DNA from: Cinclus cinclus
Lineage: Eukaryota > Chordata > Aves > Passeriformes > Cinclidae
Length of the DNA: 64,000 nt
Assembly (NCBI RefSeq): GCF_963662255.1
Contig: NW_026912163.1
Coordinates: forward strand, 186,001 to 250,000
Reading direction: 5' to 3'
Shown here: one piece after another, positions 42,755 to 56,800 of the stretch
Numbering within the stretch: the stretch's first letter is position 1
Layout: each line of letters starts with the position of its first letter
Program-made: the position numbers and the translations under genes
Notes under the pieces: model-generated
Database searches by the model: none
Seen by the model: only the letters and a program-made list of their open reading frames with translations
Told to the model about the DNA's origin: nothing

Positions 42755-45700
42755 CCCAGGGACCTGATCCTTTATGTGCAATGTGTTACCGACGATGTTG
42801 CAAACACCTGGGCTTTTATGTGGCAATTTTTATGGAGGGTGTTGTTCCAAGGGAAATGGTGCTTCACATGTGAAGTTTTGCTTTTCTGTCACAAAGCCTT
42901 GGGCATGCTCGGGGTGGCAGTGTGGGATATTTGTCCTCTGAAATGGGTCCTGTTTGGTGTAAAATAACCATTTTTTTTACTGGTTTTTGGTTTTTTTGTC
43001 CCTGAGGAGTATGAGGCTGACCAGTCCGGTTGGTGTCTGGGAATGGGGGGGGGGGGGGGAGGGGGGGGGGGGGGGGTGTGTTCTGGGTTCCAGCAGCACT
43101 CCCAGGGCTGCTGCTTTGAGATGTAATATGGAACCCAGCAATCTCTGTGCTCTGCAGATGCGGGAAGGAGTGGAAGAGCAAGTGGCAAAGCTGGGCTTTG
43201 CTCCTTAAATCCCAGAACAGCTGGGTTTAAGTTCCATCAGCCAGGGGAGGGAATGAATCCTGGTGCCAGCTGTTGGGGGGCACTGGACTGGTGTTAGCAT
43301 CTTCTCTCTTATTTTTTGCATGATGTGATTGTCCCTTGATGAGAGAAGTCAGAAAACGAGGCAGGAGGGGGAGCTCATTTTGTTTCTGTGAACTCCAGGC
43401 TTGGGGCAGCTGCAGAGCACTTTGGTTTCAAATAATGCTGCCCAAACACAGTGAACTTGAATCTCTCTTGGGCACTTTGGGATCCCTCTGTGCCACTCTT
43501 CCTCAGATCCTTCACCTGCGAGGTGGGGGCTCAGAAACCCCTGCCCCTACTTGACAGGTTTTTACATGTACAAATTGATTTTCTTAGAGAAGCCATCAGG
43601 CATAATGAGAATCTATGGAAAACAGGGGGTTGGTACACTAGCTGATAGTAGGTCTTGGGCTTTTCTTCTTTTCTTTAACTTGTTCTTAAAAGGATCCCTC
43701 CACTGGAAAACTGAATGGGGAGGGGAGGGAGTTGCTTTTCATTTTTGGAAGTATTGCTTTGGATTTTGGTATGTCAAGTGACACCACCAAAATAAGATTG
43801 GAAGAACTGAGCTTCAGGACTCAGCACTTAATTATTTTAATGTGTTTGTGTGGGTGCAGGAAATGCCAAATCCCAAAGCAATTCTGTTATCTGTAACATG
43901 AAGTGCAATAACAGCTTTAAAACCAAGTGCTCGGTGTGGGGTTTTCACATATGTTTTTATGGTGTAAAAGCTTTTCTTGTGCCCCAAAAGCCACAAGGAA
44001 CCTGCCAGAAGCCGGCCTGCATTGAATATGTGGGATTTCATTTTGCTCTTGGATTCTTCCCTGCAGTCTTCTCTCGAGTTCTTGTTCCAGAGGGGCTCTT
44101 ACTCCAGAGCCATACGGGGGGGGGGGGGGGGGGGGGGAGGGGGGCGGGGGTGCGTTGCCTTGATAAATGGGAATGAGATTGCCCAAGTCTGTCAGGAAAG
44201 CAAAACCATGCCCGAGGTTTGTTTGGCCAAAGATGGACCATGAAGACATCCGTACTGGCACTGGGTGTGAGCGCTGATGCTTTTGGGTGGTGTGGTGCCT
44301 CTGGCCCCTCAGAAGTCAGGGCGAGGCTGAAGGAAGGAGGGAAGCTGCCACAGCTGCAGGTGAGGGCAGTGCTGGCTGTTTCCAGCTGCTTGGTGCAGAA
44401 CTGGGAGAAGTGGGAGAACAGCTTTCCTCCTTCTTTCTCTCCATCACTGGGCAGAATATTAGGATGAAGCTGCACTAAGCTATGTCAACAAATGTGGGTT
44501 GTTGTTTGGTTATTTTTCTTCTGGCTCTTTTATGTATTTCCAAGTGATCCAGTGAGGAGCAAGTTGCTGGCTTACATGATTTCTGAGTGACCTGTCACGG
44601 AAACGGGCATCTCTGTGTGCACGTGCTTCCTGGCAAATCCAGATGAGACATGGAAATCCTAAGGGAGGATTTACAGCCTTGACCACACGTGACACAGGCT
44701 TGTGAAAATGGAAGTGACCTTGACAGAATAGCAGCTGTGAAGTGAAGCAGAACTGAAATCCACATAAGCAGAAAAACCAAGTGAAGTGGTACTTCTCGGT
44801 CATGCGTGCACCTCGTGCCTCTGCCTGCTGCCAACACTCGGTGGTGCAGCTCGACAGAGTCCCTTTCAGTGTTTGTTGGGTTTGATTTTTGTGGTCAGTT
44901 CCTATAAACAACTCCCCTCCTTTAGTGGATACATCCCTGGAGTGGGACCAGACTCACCTTTAGCCTGGAGGAATTCTCTGCTCCCCTGGTGTTGTAATGC
45001 ACATTTCTGTTTTTGTGTTGCACTGAGGATGGTTCGTTCTGTTTCACTCTCGGTTTGTATCGTGGTTGTCCCCTTCCCTTAACCCCTCCCTTTCCCCTGG
45101 CCAGCCCTGAGTGGCTGTGATACGGGATTCCTCCGCCCCTGAGTTGGGATTGAAAATACCCCGTGTTTCCCATGCTATCTCTCTTCTCCCTGGAACCCTT
45201 CAGGACAATAAACTTGGATCATCCCAGGAAAGAGAGCCTCCTCTCATCTTTTACCTTTGTCCATGTCAGATAAAAAATCCCCCATCTCTCTGACCCTGAG
45301 CTAGCCGAGGCAGGTCAGAGAGACCAGGGGGAAGATCTGACACCCTGGAAAGGGGGTGAAGCCAAGGCTTATGAGTAAAGGGAAGACAACCACAGCATGG
45401 GCATTGTGTCCTCGATGCATGCAGCACCACGTGTTTTCCAAGTTCCCAGCACTGATGAATGTAAACAAGAAAATACCTGTTCCTTCAAGTGTCCAGCTCT
45501 CCCCCGCCACCTCCCCTGCTTCCCCTGCTCTTATCCCTCGCTTGCCAAGGTCCTGCATCTCCCTGCTCTCCAGCTTCAAGTCACCTTGTCCTGCCTGTGG
45601 CTGAGAAAATACGGGCCTGAGGTTCTTTTAGCAGCAATCCATTCATTTAAAGAGCACAAAGAGCATAAAGTGCAGAAGAGTCTTTAGACATCCAAAGAAG

Positions 45701-48700
45701 GGACTCTGCTTTTCCTGTAGTTCTCCTTCCTGTTTTCACATGGGCCGGAAGGATGGGCATGGCCAGTATTTATCATATGAAAGTGATGTTACTAAATTTG
45801 TCAGGAGTTCTGATTATTATTATTATCATTATTATTATTCATTTTCTGACAGAAAACATTCTCATTTTGCCTTTCCCACATTGTTTACAGGTGCTGCCCA
45901 GGGCGGACATCTGTGGCTTCAGACAGCAATTGCCTGGGAGGAAGGGGAGCCTTTGCACAGCTCACCTGCACAGCTCAGGTGGATAGGACAGGGTTGGTGT
46001 GGCCTGAGAAGGCATGAACAGCCGTCTGTGTTCTGGAGTGACTTGAAACCTTTCTCTGTCAGGTTTTGGAGGCATTTCTCTTTGGGATTTCTTGCAATGC
46101 AGCACCCTGGGTGTCCCTTTGTGCAAAGTCCAGTGGAGGGCTCCCGGTCCTGCCTGTGCTGTGAGGTCAGTCAGAGGATACAGGGTTCCCCTTTTCCTCC
46201 CTGCTGGGATGAAGTGCCTTGGGAATCTGGAATCTGGGTGAAACTCCAGCTCTGCTGGTGTCCAGGGATTCGAAGTCCGGGGGACTGGGTTTACCTGTGG
46301 CTTTCCAGGTCAGCAGGAGCAAGAGGAAGTGGAGTGCCAGAGCCGTGTCCCATCAGGCTGTGTTTCCCTCTGAGGACAGAGAGTCCAGGCTGAGGTGAGG
46401 TTGCCAGGAGCGCTTGGGTGGGCAATCCAGGGAACGGGGAGCTTGGAATTGCAGCTGCTGCTGGATCCATTGCCTTAGGTCTGCTCCGTTTTATCTGTGC
46501 CAAGTGGGATTTGTGCTGAGGAGAGAGGTGCTGTGGTGAACGAAAGGTGGAGTAAATCCTCTCTGGGGATGTGCAGTGAAGAACTAAGCAGCAGGGAAGG
46601 AGAAGATTTGTAAACAATATGACTGTTTCTGACAAAAGTGGGGTGGAGCAGTGATGGGGTGGTTGGGTTTGGCCTGGGTCTGTTATTCTTTGTGCAAATT
46701 TTAAATTCTGTAGTATGATTTACTGTCCGGGATCTTTCTAACAAAAGCTGACGGAAATTTAGGTTTGCATTAGAAGTTGGGTCCATTCACGGCAGAAACT
46801 TGCTGAGGCTGGAGGACTGGAGTGATGGCTACTCACAGGAAAGGTCACTTGTATTAATACTGTCTCAGATTTCCCTCGGTGGCTGCCAGCCCTGAATGGC
46901 TGTGAGTCTGTGCTCTTCTCATTGGGGAATTGGAAATAATTTCAGTATAATTAGAAATTTTAGAAAAATCCAGCTAAAAATTTCACCTTGGTCCCGCCTA
47001 AGAGCAGCTGTAAATTCAAAGGCAGAGAGAGAAGATGTACCAGCAAAGGACAGGAAAGGGGAAAGGTTTCAGAAAGCATTTCTGTGGTGTAATTAATGAC
47101 AATTTCTGACGACCAAGGGAGAAGAAGATGAACTCCCAGCCATTCGGGCCTGACAGTCCCCTGCAGCGAGAGCTCAGCACATATCCCCAGAGGCAAGTCC
47201 AGCATGTGAAAGAAGAAAAAAGATTATTTCTTTTGCTTCAAAGTTATTTCAGGTTCTTAAAGGCCAACCAGCATTTGCTCTTGATTGTGGTTGGGTGACC
47301 CATGAGCAGTAGGCGGCACGGGTCATGCCATTGATTTAGCTGAAAGCCCCGGTGTCATTTAGAGGGGAGACAAGAAGTGTTTGTGTAGGAAAATGCGAGG
47401 GGATGTCCAGGGGAGTGAGGAGGCATTTTTGAGGGGATTGCTGAGGTAGTTGAAGGGAGCCCGGCAGGCGGTTCCTCAGGGAAATTTCTCCGAGGCCCAT
47501 GGAGAGCGCAGCCAGGACTCTCCAGGGCTAGCAGGCAGGGCTCAGCCCTCGGGACTCTGTGTCCTCCTTCCCTGGCAGCAGCCGGCGAGAAAGGGAGGAG
47601 AGGCTCCGTGTAGGATGAGGCCCGTGGGAGAGAGCAAGCAGAGGAGCGGCCTGGGGCTGGAGAGGGGCAGGAGAAAGGCAAAGGGACCTTGCTGGGGTCA
47701 CTGGGGGAACAGAATGGACACTTGGATGACCAGTGGAGGTGAAGAGTGGATCTGAGTTCACCTACAGGGAAATAAGGAGGGGATCTTTTGGAGGGAAAAG
47801 GTGAGGTGATGAGTTCAGTGACCTTGGCACAAGTTGTGTTTGCAAAAAGTGGGACCAGAGGTACAGGCGATGCAAAGCCAACCCTGCTTGACCTCTGAAT
47901 TCCGGGATAGTCTGTCAGCACACCAAGCTAGGAACTGATGGGAAAAATAAAGCAGAACTACCATTCTGGACCTCTGCATGGTATTCACCCAGAACTTGCT
48001 TCTCAAGGACTAAAATGGAACAAAAGCTATAAAAGAAATGTAATTCCAAGAGGGAAAATGGTCTGCAAGAAACAAATCCACGTAGGCCTGGATGCTGATC
48101 CCTATTGCTGGTCCATGAGAGCATCTGACAGGTCATATTTCAAATGGTTTGATTTGACAGGGAGCTGGTTTGTTCCTTCTCATGAATAGGATCATTGGCT
48201 TGGCATGGGCCAAGCCACTTGACCTTTTCCATCTAGGTAAAGAGTTAGGGAACTGTTTGAAAACCTGGTCCTGGACGTAGACAGCTTGGCTCGGTATTGC
48301 TGTGTAGAAATAGGAGAATATCTCTTCTGATTTTTCTCTCATCTTTCTTGCACAGCTGTTTTTGTACTCCTGACTTGCGTTCGCGTCGGGGCCGTGTGGC
48401 TTGGAGCTCGGGAGCCGGATCTGTTACTTACCCACGTCAGATTGGTCTGCACTGGTGCAGGAGATGAACTACAGGCTGACTTGGGAGCTCGGAAACAAGG
48501 AGAAGAAACTCTTTTGTCTCTCTGCAAAATGGTTTGGCTCCATCCGGGCATTAAGTCAGGGAACTAACACTTCATTTTTAATGTTCTGTGCTCTGCCATC
48601 ATCGCTGTGAGCCCTGAAAGCCTCCTGAGCTGTTCTCATACAGACCTAACTTATTTGGTCCAAAAAAAAAAATCTTAGTTTTGTTTGTTAAAAAAAATGC

Positions 48701-49555
48701 TATTACTGTGTGCAAACTCAGGGAGAAGATTTTATTCAACACCTCTCATTAAAGGGACATTAAAGCTCCGTTTTCCTTTTTATTGAACAGTCTGAGACAC
48801 ATTATTGCTTTATATCATTTTTCTTACAGGCGTTTTTAACTTTTTGAAGAGCCAGAAAGACAGTTTGTGCATATGTGTGTCACTCATACGCATCCTCTCT
48901 CCAATGTAGGATGGAAAAAAAGGCTGCAGAGCTTCCTGCAAGGGGCTGTAAGTGCAAATCAAGAGGAGCCAGAGGTTTAGATGCTACAAATTACCATTTC
49001 TTAAAAGAACCCTATGTATTTCATGCTATCAAAACCAGTACGAATAGGAGACTGAACTCGGGCATTGTGATAATCTCCTTGGGTTTTAAAAAGCTTTAAT
49101 GGCCTTAAAAGACATATCACACTTAGTTTATTTTTAATACCCTTTCATTAAATTTAACAAAAGCCCTGATCCATCACTGCTGTTGTGATGTGTGACAAAA
49201 GCCCATCTTCCCTGCATTTGGAACAGGTGAGAGATGGAACTAAACCCCAAGAGATTTTCTGCTCCCGGACTGTGAGTTTTATTGGCTGTTCTCTGCCAGA
49301 TCTGGTCAGTTGTTCGTGAATGTGTCCATGAGGGGAGATGAACATGCCAGTCCAGATAGGCAAGCATGCAGTGCCAGAAGGAGAACCCTTGAAATGTAAA
49401 CAGGGATTTATTCAACTGACTCACAGGTGTGTGCTGAGCCCAGGCCCTGTGTACAAACGGAGGGCCAAACGTACCCTACAAAAAGACATCAGCATTGTGG
49501 GCTCTTGAGTTTGGTTTCCTGGGGGAAAGTGCCACCTATGTCTAGCTCTAGGTTT
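42755..49555. other. No gene recognised (6.8 kb)
   Basis: Moderate-GC, apparently non-repetitive sequence. It contains two G runs: 43,045-43,076 (one A inside) and 44,116-44,150 (one A and one C inside), which could form G-quadruplexes. A (TTA)n-like microsatellite lies at 45,810-45,842. The longest frames (for example 45,740-46,393) have no domain, no splice framework and biased Ser/Trp composition, so none is called. It could be an intron or a gene desert. Confidence 0.5.
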
Positions 49556-49905
49556 CAGGTTAAGTTTAGGTTAATGTTATTATTAAGCTTAGGCTTAGCG
49601 TTAGAGTTAGGGTGCGGGGTTAGGTTTAGGGATGAGGTTTAGGGTCAGGGTTAGGATTAGTGTTAATATTACTCTTAGGGTTAGTGTTGGGTTTAGTGTT
49701 AGGGTTAGCGTTGGTGTTGGGGTTAGTGTTCGGGTACAGGTATGGGTTAGGTTTAGTTTAGGGAGAGGGATAGGGATAGGGATAGGGATAGGGATAGGGA
49801 TAGGGATAGGGATAGGGATAGGGATAGGGATAGGGATAGGGATAGGGATAGAGTTGGGGTTATGGTTAGGGTTAGGGTTCGGGTACGGGTTAGGGTGACG
49901 GTTAT
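49556..49905 (+). repeat. Degenerate telomere-like block with (GGGATA)n core
   Basis: Scattered TTAGGG, TTAGGTT and GTTAGGGTTCGGG units on the same strand as the terminal telomere enclose about 14 tandem GGGATA hexamers (49,767-49,852). This is an interstitial telomeric sequence. It marks the border between the unique region and the subtelomeric arrays. Confidence 0.85.
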
Positions 49906-50039
49906 GTTCTGTCAGAGCTTAGCAAGAGAAGCTGTCCTAGAGCGGGCTTTACATGAGATAGTTGCCCAATTCCTGAAATTCTCTCCATTCCTTGGACAGA
50001 ATGGAGTGACACCACAGCAAACTAGCACGGAAGTTAGTT

Positions 50040-50815
50040 ATTAGAACCTGGAAGTAAAAGGCAGGGACAAGAAATCAAAGACGGTGAAGGGCAATACCTT
50101 CCTGCTTGGCCCGCGTAAGTCGCATCACACCCACCAGGTTATTGTGTCTTTTCCTTATTCACTGCATCTGCCGAGGAGTTCTTTGCATTTCGAAACCTAA
50201 TGGCAAAGCGCTTCCACGTAAGGCTCAGAGATGTCTCCCAGAGAAAAATGTTCCAGCGGAGAAACTTGCCCTGCTATGTTTCCTCCTCGTTTCCCACATG
50301 CTGTTGTTGTGGTGATTGCCTTGGCCATGGAAACGAGTAATCCAGCAAGTACTCCTCACCGGCCACTTCTCGCTGGTCGGCAGTTACGTGGCCTACGGGA
50401 ACAGTGCCAATTAGAAAACACAGCAGTGGAGCTAAAGGCAGGAGAAAGCATGCACGACTCGCGGTATTCCTGTATAGTGCCCTCCGTGCTGAAACGCGGA
50501 AAAGCTAAATGCCCTGCCCGAGCTTCACTTATCGATGTTTCACAGAAAGCCAAGAATGAAGCGGCAGAAAACACAGATGGTTTCAGCAGCCTCCGGAACT
50601 GCAAAACTGCAGCAATATTTCTATCAAAGCAGTACTCAAGCGAGAATGCTTTTGCAGCTTGGCAAAGTAAGGTGCAGCTGTTGACAAGATATGCCCGCAG
50701 CGATAAGCGACTCCCTACCCATTCACTGTTGAAGAGGTCTGAAACAAAAACAAGCACACTACCTCCCCCTTACCGGCTTTCTCCCAGCAGACGTGCAGCA
50801 CCGCCTACATTCTGC
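50040..50815. repeat. Diverged first unit of the macrosatellite
   Basis: Recognisable relatives of the unit (CTGCTTGGCCCGC..AAG, ACTGCATCTGCCGAGG, AAACTTGCCCTGCTATGTT) but with many substitutions, and the block corresponding to 51,063-51,540 is missing. It is an edge unit that escaped homogenisation. Confidence 0.75.
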
Positions 50816-53800
50816 ACTCTGGCAGCCTAGTTGCCAGCTTTCGGCAGCTGCTGTCCTAGCAAGGAAGCTCAGGGAGTCAAAGCCAGTGCCGGGCGGCACC
50901 TTTCTGCTTTGCCCGCCTAAGCGGCGTCACGCTCCCTCGGATACTGTGTCCTTTCCCTCTGCACTGCGTCTGGCGAGGTGCTCTCTGTCTCTCGGAGCAT
51001 AAGGGCATAGGACAATGTTATCCACAGCAGGGTAGAAATGGCATTGCTAGCAGGAAAGCTAGATGCCTTGGAACTGTCCCCTTAGCCCTTGCCACTCACT
51101 TCAGGCTCGTACGCTGAGCAGAACAGCCTGCTGTTCTGAAGCTTCGCTGGCTGCCGTTCGTGCCCAGACGCGATTTCCTTCCCAAGGAGGCGAAGCGCCG
51201 TCTACTGCTCGCAGCGAGCACGCTGCTCCTGGCTTTCGCTTCTGCCGCAACCATTGCGTTCTGCTTTTCTTGTCTCGTGAATGGAGATGGAAAGCTTCTC
51301 GGCTTCAATCTCGCCTAGAACAACTGCGGCTACACATTATGCTCGCCCGGAACGCCCTGCTGAAACTTGCCTTCTGGCACCACATTCGCGGGGCAGCCGT
51401 CTTTCTTCGGCCACCTGCCAAGTGGCCCCATATCGCCGCGCTCGTTGCACTCCGCTTGTCAGATTGGCTTCCCGTGGCGCTGATTTCAGCCTGGCCAAAT
51501 ACTAGCGCTGCGGAGAGCTGTCTCGCAGACAATCCTGTTCCAGCATAGAAATTTGTCCTGCAATGTTCCCCCCTCTTTTCCCCCATGGTGTTGCTCTGAT
51601 GAATGCCTTGAGCATGGAACGACTTAAGCCAGCAAGTATTCCTCGCCGGCCACCTCTCGCTGTGCAAGAGGTATGCCGTGGACCCTTGGAACGCTGCCAA
51701 GCAAAAAGCAGAGCAGTGACCATAAAAGCGAGGAGAGAGCATGCATGAAGCACACTAGTTCTGTCTAGTGCTTTCCGTGCAGAGAGGCGGCAAAGCTGAA
51801 TGCCGTGCCAGAGCTTCACTTCTCGCTGGAGCACAGGAAGGCAAGAATGAAGAGGCAGAACACAGCCTTGGTTTCAGCAGCCTCCGGGACTGCAAAAGTT
51901 CAGCAATAGCTCTGTCAAAGCAGAACTCGGCTGAGAATGCTCTCGCAGCTTGGGAAAGTTAGGCGCAGCTGTTGACCAGCTCTGCCCGTGGCCACAGGCT
52001 GCTTCTTCCACCTTCACTGTGGCAGAGCTTTTGCGGAACAGAGACGGCATTCTTCAAGGGCGTGTTCTCCAAGGTGCTGTGAAACAGAGCCTAGCACGCT
52101 GTCTCGCTGATCCTGGCTTTCGGCAAGCAGGCGAGCCAGACCGCTGACATTCTGCACTCTGGCAGCCTAGTTGCCAGCTTTCGGCAGCTGCTGTCCTAGC
52201 AAGGAAGCTCAGGGAGTCAAAGCCAGTGCCGGGCGGCACCTTTCTGCTTTGCCCGCCTAAGCGGCGCCACGCTCCCTCGGATACTGTGTCCTTTCCCTCT
52301 GCACTGCGTCTGCCGAGGTGCTCTGTGCCTCTCGGAGCAGAAGGGCAAAGGACAATGTTTTCCACAGCAGGGTAGAAATGGCATTGCTAGCAGGAAAGCT
52401 AGATGCCTTGGAACTGTCCCCTTAGCCCTTGCCACTCACTTCAGGCTCGTACGCTGAGCAGAACAGCCTGCTGTTCTGAAGCTTCGCTGGCTGCCGTTCG
52501 TGCCCAGACGCCATTTCCTTCCCAAGGAGGCGAAGCGCCGTCTACTTCTGGCAGCGAGCACGCTGCTCCTGGCTTTCGCTTCTGCCGCAACGAGCTCGCT
52601 ACGAGCACTTTTCTTCTCAACCCTCTAGACCATTGCGTTCTGCTTTTCTTGTCTCGTGAATGGAGACGGAAAGCTTCTCGGCTACAATCTCGCCTAGAAC
52701 AACTGCGGCTACACATTAAGCTCGCCCGGAACGCCCTGCTGAAACTTGCCTTCTGGCACCCCATTCGCGGGGCAGCCGTCTTTCTTTGGCCACCTGCCAT
52801 GTGGCCCCATATCGCCGCGCTCGTTGCACTCCGCTTGTCAGATTGGCTTCCCGTGGCGCTGATTTCAGCCTGGCCAAATACTAGCGCTGCGGAGAGCTGT
52901 CTCGCAGACAATCATGTTCCAGCATAGAAATTTGTCCTGCAATGTTCCCCCCTCTTTTCCCGCATTGTGTTGCTCTGATGAATGCCTTGAGCATGGAACG
53001 ACTTAAGCCAGCAAGTATTCCTCGCCGGCCACCTCTCGCTGTGCAAGAGGTATGCCGTGGACCCTTGGAACGCTGCCAAGCAAAAAGCAGAGCAGTGACC
53101 ATAAAAGCGAGGAGAGAGCATGCACGAAGCACACTAGTTCTGTCTAGTGCTTTCCGTGCAGAGAGGCGGCAAAGCTGAATGCCGTGCCAGAGCTTCACTT
53201 CTCGCTGGAGCACAGGAAGGCAAGAATGAAGAGGCAGAACACAGCCTTGGTTTCAGCAGCCTCCGGGACTGCAAAAGTTCAGCAATAGCTCTGTCAAAGC
53301 AGAACTCGGCTGAGAATGCTCTCGCAGCTTGGGAAAGTTAGGCGCAGCTGTTGACCAGCTCTGCCCGTGGCCACAGGCTGCTTCTTCCACCTTCACTGTG
53401 GCAGAGCTTTTGCGGAGCAGAGACGGCATTCTTCAAGGGCGTGTTCTCCAAGGTGCTGTGAAACAGAGCCTAGCACGCTGTCTCGCTGATCCTGGCTTTC
53501 GGCAAGCAGGCGTGCCAGACCGCTGACATTCTGCACTCTGGCAGCCTAGTTGCCAGCTTTCGGCAGCTGCTGTCCTAGCAAGGAAGCTCAGGGAGTCAAA
53601 GCCAGTGCCGGGCGGCACCTTTCTGCTTTGCCCGCCTAAGCGGCGCCACGCTCCCTCGGATACTGTGTCCTTTCCCTCTGCACTGCGTCTGCCGAGGTGC
53701 TCTGTGCCTCTCGGAGCAGAAGGGCAAAGGACAATGTTTTCCACAGCAGGGTAGAAATGGCATTGCTAGCAGGAAAGCTAGATGCCTTGGAACTGTCCCC

Positions 53801-56800
53801 TTAGCCCTTGCCACTCACTTCAGGCTCGTACGCTGAGCAGAACAGCCTGCTGTTCTGAAGCTTCGCTGGCTGCCGTTCGTGCCCAGACGCCATTTCCTTC
53901 CCAAGGAGGCGAAGCGCCGTCTACTTCTGGCAGCGAGCACGCTGCTCCTGGCTTTCGCTTCTGCCGCAACGAGCTCGCTACGAGCACTTTTCTTCTCAAC
54001 CCTCTAGACCATTGCGTTCTGCTTTTCTTGTCTCGTGAATGGAGACGGAAAGCTTCTCGGCTACAATCTCGCCTAGAACAACTGCGGCTACACATTAAGC
54101 TCGCCCGGAACGCCCTGCTGAAACTTGCCTTCTGGCACCACATTCGCGGGGCAGCCGTCTTTCTTTGGCCACCTGCCATGTGGCCCCATATCGCCGCGCT
54201 CGTTGCACTCCGCTTGTCAGATTGGCTTCCCGTGGCGCTGATTTCAGCCTGGCCAAATACTAGCGCTGCGGAGAGCTGTCTCGCAGACAATCATGTTCCA
54301 GCATAGAAATTTGTCCTGCAATGTTCCCCCCTCTTTTCCCGCATTGTGTTGCTCTGATGAATGCCTTGAGCATGGAACGACTTAAGCCAGCAAGTATTCC
54401 TCGCCGGCCACCTCTCGCTGTGCAAGAGGTATGCCGTGGACCCTTGGAACGCTGCCAAGCAAAAAGCAGAGCAGTGACCATAAAAGCGAGGAGAGAGCAT
54501 GCACGAAGCACACTAGTTCTGTCTAGTGCTTTCCGTGCAGAGAGGCGGCAAAGCTGAATGCCGTGCCAGAGCTTCACTTCTCGCTGGAGCACAGGAAGGC
54601 AAGAATGAAGAGGCAGAACACAGCCTTGGTTTCAGCAGCCTCCGGGACTGCAAAAGTTCAGCAATAGCTCTGTCAAAGCAGAACTCGGCTGAGAATGCTC
54701 TCGCAGCTTGGGAAAGTTAGGCGCAGCTGTTGACCAGCTCTGCCCGTGGCCACAGGCTGCTTCTTCCACCTTCACTGTGGCAGAGCTTTTGCGGAGCAGA
54801 GACGGCATTCTTCAAGGGCGTGTTCTCCAAGGTGCTGTGAAACAGAGCCTAGCACGCTGTCTCGCTGATCCTGGCTTTCGGCAAGCAGGCGTGCCAGACC
54901 GCTGACATTCTGCACTCTGGCAGCCTAGTTGCCAGCTTTCGGCAGCTGCTGTCCTAGCAAGGAAGCTCAGGGAGTCAAAGCCAGTGCCGGGCGGCACCTT
55001 TCTGCTTTGCCCGCCTAAGCGGCGCCACGCTCCCTCGGATACTGTGTCCTTTCCCTCTGCACTGCGTCTGCCGAGGTGCTCTGTGCCTCTCGGAGCAGAA
55101 GGGCAAAGGACAATGTTTTCCACAGCAGGGTAGAAATGGCATTGCTAGCAGGAAAGCTAGATGCCTTGGAACTGTCCCCTTAGCCCTTGCCACTCACTTC
55201 AGGCTCGTACGCTGAGCAGAACAGCCTGCTGTTCTGAAGCTTCGCTGGCTGCCGTTCGTGCCCAGACGCCATTTCCTTCCCAAGGAGGCGAAGCGCCGTC
55301 TACTTCTGGCAGCGAGCACGCTGCTCCTGGCTTTCGCTTCTGCCGCAACCATTGCGTTCTGCTTTTCTTGTCTCGTGAATGGAGACGGAAAGCTTCTCGG
55401 CTACAATCTCGCCTAGAACAACTGCGGCTACACATTATGCTCGCCCGGAACGCCCTGCTGAAACTTGCCTTCTGGCACCACATTCGCGGGGCAGCCGTCT
55501 TTCTTTGGCCACCTGCCATGTGGCCCCATATCGCCGCGCTCGTTGCACTCCGCTTGTCAGATTGGCTTCCCGTGGCGCTGATTTCAGCCTGGCCAAATAC
55601 TAGCGCTGCGGAGAGCTGTCTCGCAGACAATCATGTTCCAGCATAGAAATTTGTCCTGCAATGTTCCCCCCTCTTTTCCCCCATGGTGTTGCTCTGATGA
55701 ATGCCTTGAGCATGGAACGACTTAAGCCAGCAAGTATTCCTCGCCGGCCACCTCTCGCTGTGCAAGAGGTATGCCGTGGACCCTTGGAACGCTGCCAAGC
55801 AAAAAGCAGAGCAGTGACCATAAAAGCGAGGAGAGAGCATGCATGAAGCACACTAGTTCTGTCTAGTGCTTTCCGTGCAGAGAGGCGGCAAAGCTGAATG
55901 CCGTGCCAGAGCTTCACTTCTCGCTGGAGCACAGGAAGGCAAGAATGAAGAGGCAGAACACAGCCTTGGTTTCAGCAGCCTCCGGGACTGCAAAAGTTCA
56001 GCAATAGCTCTGTCAAAGCAGAACTCGGCTGAGAATGCTCTCGCAGCTTGGGAAAGTTAGGCGCAGCTGTTGACCAGCTCTGCCCGTGGCCACAGGCTGC
56101 TTCTTCCACCTTCACTGTGGCAGAGCTTTTGCGGAGCAGAGACGGCATTCTTCAAGGGCGTGTTCTCCAAGGTGCTGTGAAACAGAGCCTAGCACGCTGT
56201 CTCGCTGATCCTGGCTTTCGGCAAGCAGGCGAGCCAGACCGCTGACATTCTGCACTCTGGCAGCCTAGTTGCCAGCTTTCGGCAGCTGCTGTCCTAGCAA
56301 GGAAGCTCAGGGAGTCAAAGCCAGTGCCGGGCGGCACCTTTCTGCTTTGCCCGCCTAAGCGGCGCCACGCTCCCTCGGATACTGTGTCCTTTCCCTCTGC
56401 ACTGCGTCTGGCGAGGTGCTCTCTGTCTCTCGGAGCATAAGGGCATAGGACAATGTTATCCACAGCAGGGTAGAAATGGCATTGCTAGCAGGAAAGCTAG
56501 ATGCCTTGGAACTGTCCCCTTAGCCCTTGCCACTCACTTCAGGCTCGTACGCTGAGCAGAACAGCCTGCTGTTCTGAAGCTTCGCTGGCTGCCGTTCGTG
56601 CCCAGACGCCATTTCCTTCCCAAGGAGGCGAAGCGCCGTCTACTTCTGGCAGCGAGCACGCTGCTCCTGGCTTTCGCTTCTGCCGCAACGAGCTCGCTAC
56701 GAGCACTTTTCTTCTCAACCCTCTAGACCATTGCGTTCTGCTTTTCTTGTCTCGTGAATGGAGACGGAAAGCTTCTCGGCTACAATCTCGCCTAGAACAA

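Noticed and set aside
45740..46393. 217-codon frame with a Tyr-rich run
   Set aside because: The run comes from a TTA microsatellite; no domain, no flanking exon structure.
49632..49898. 88-aa frame with a Gly-Ile repeat
   Set aside because: Translation of the GGGATA hexamer array.
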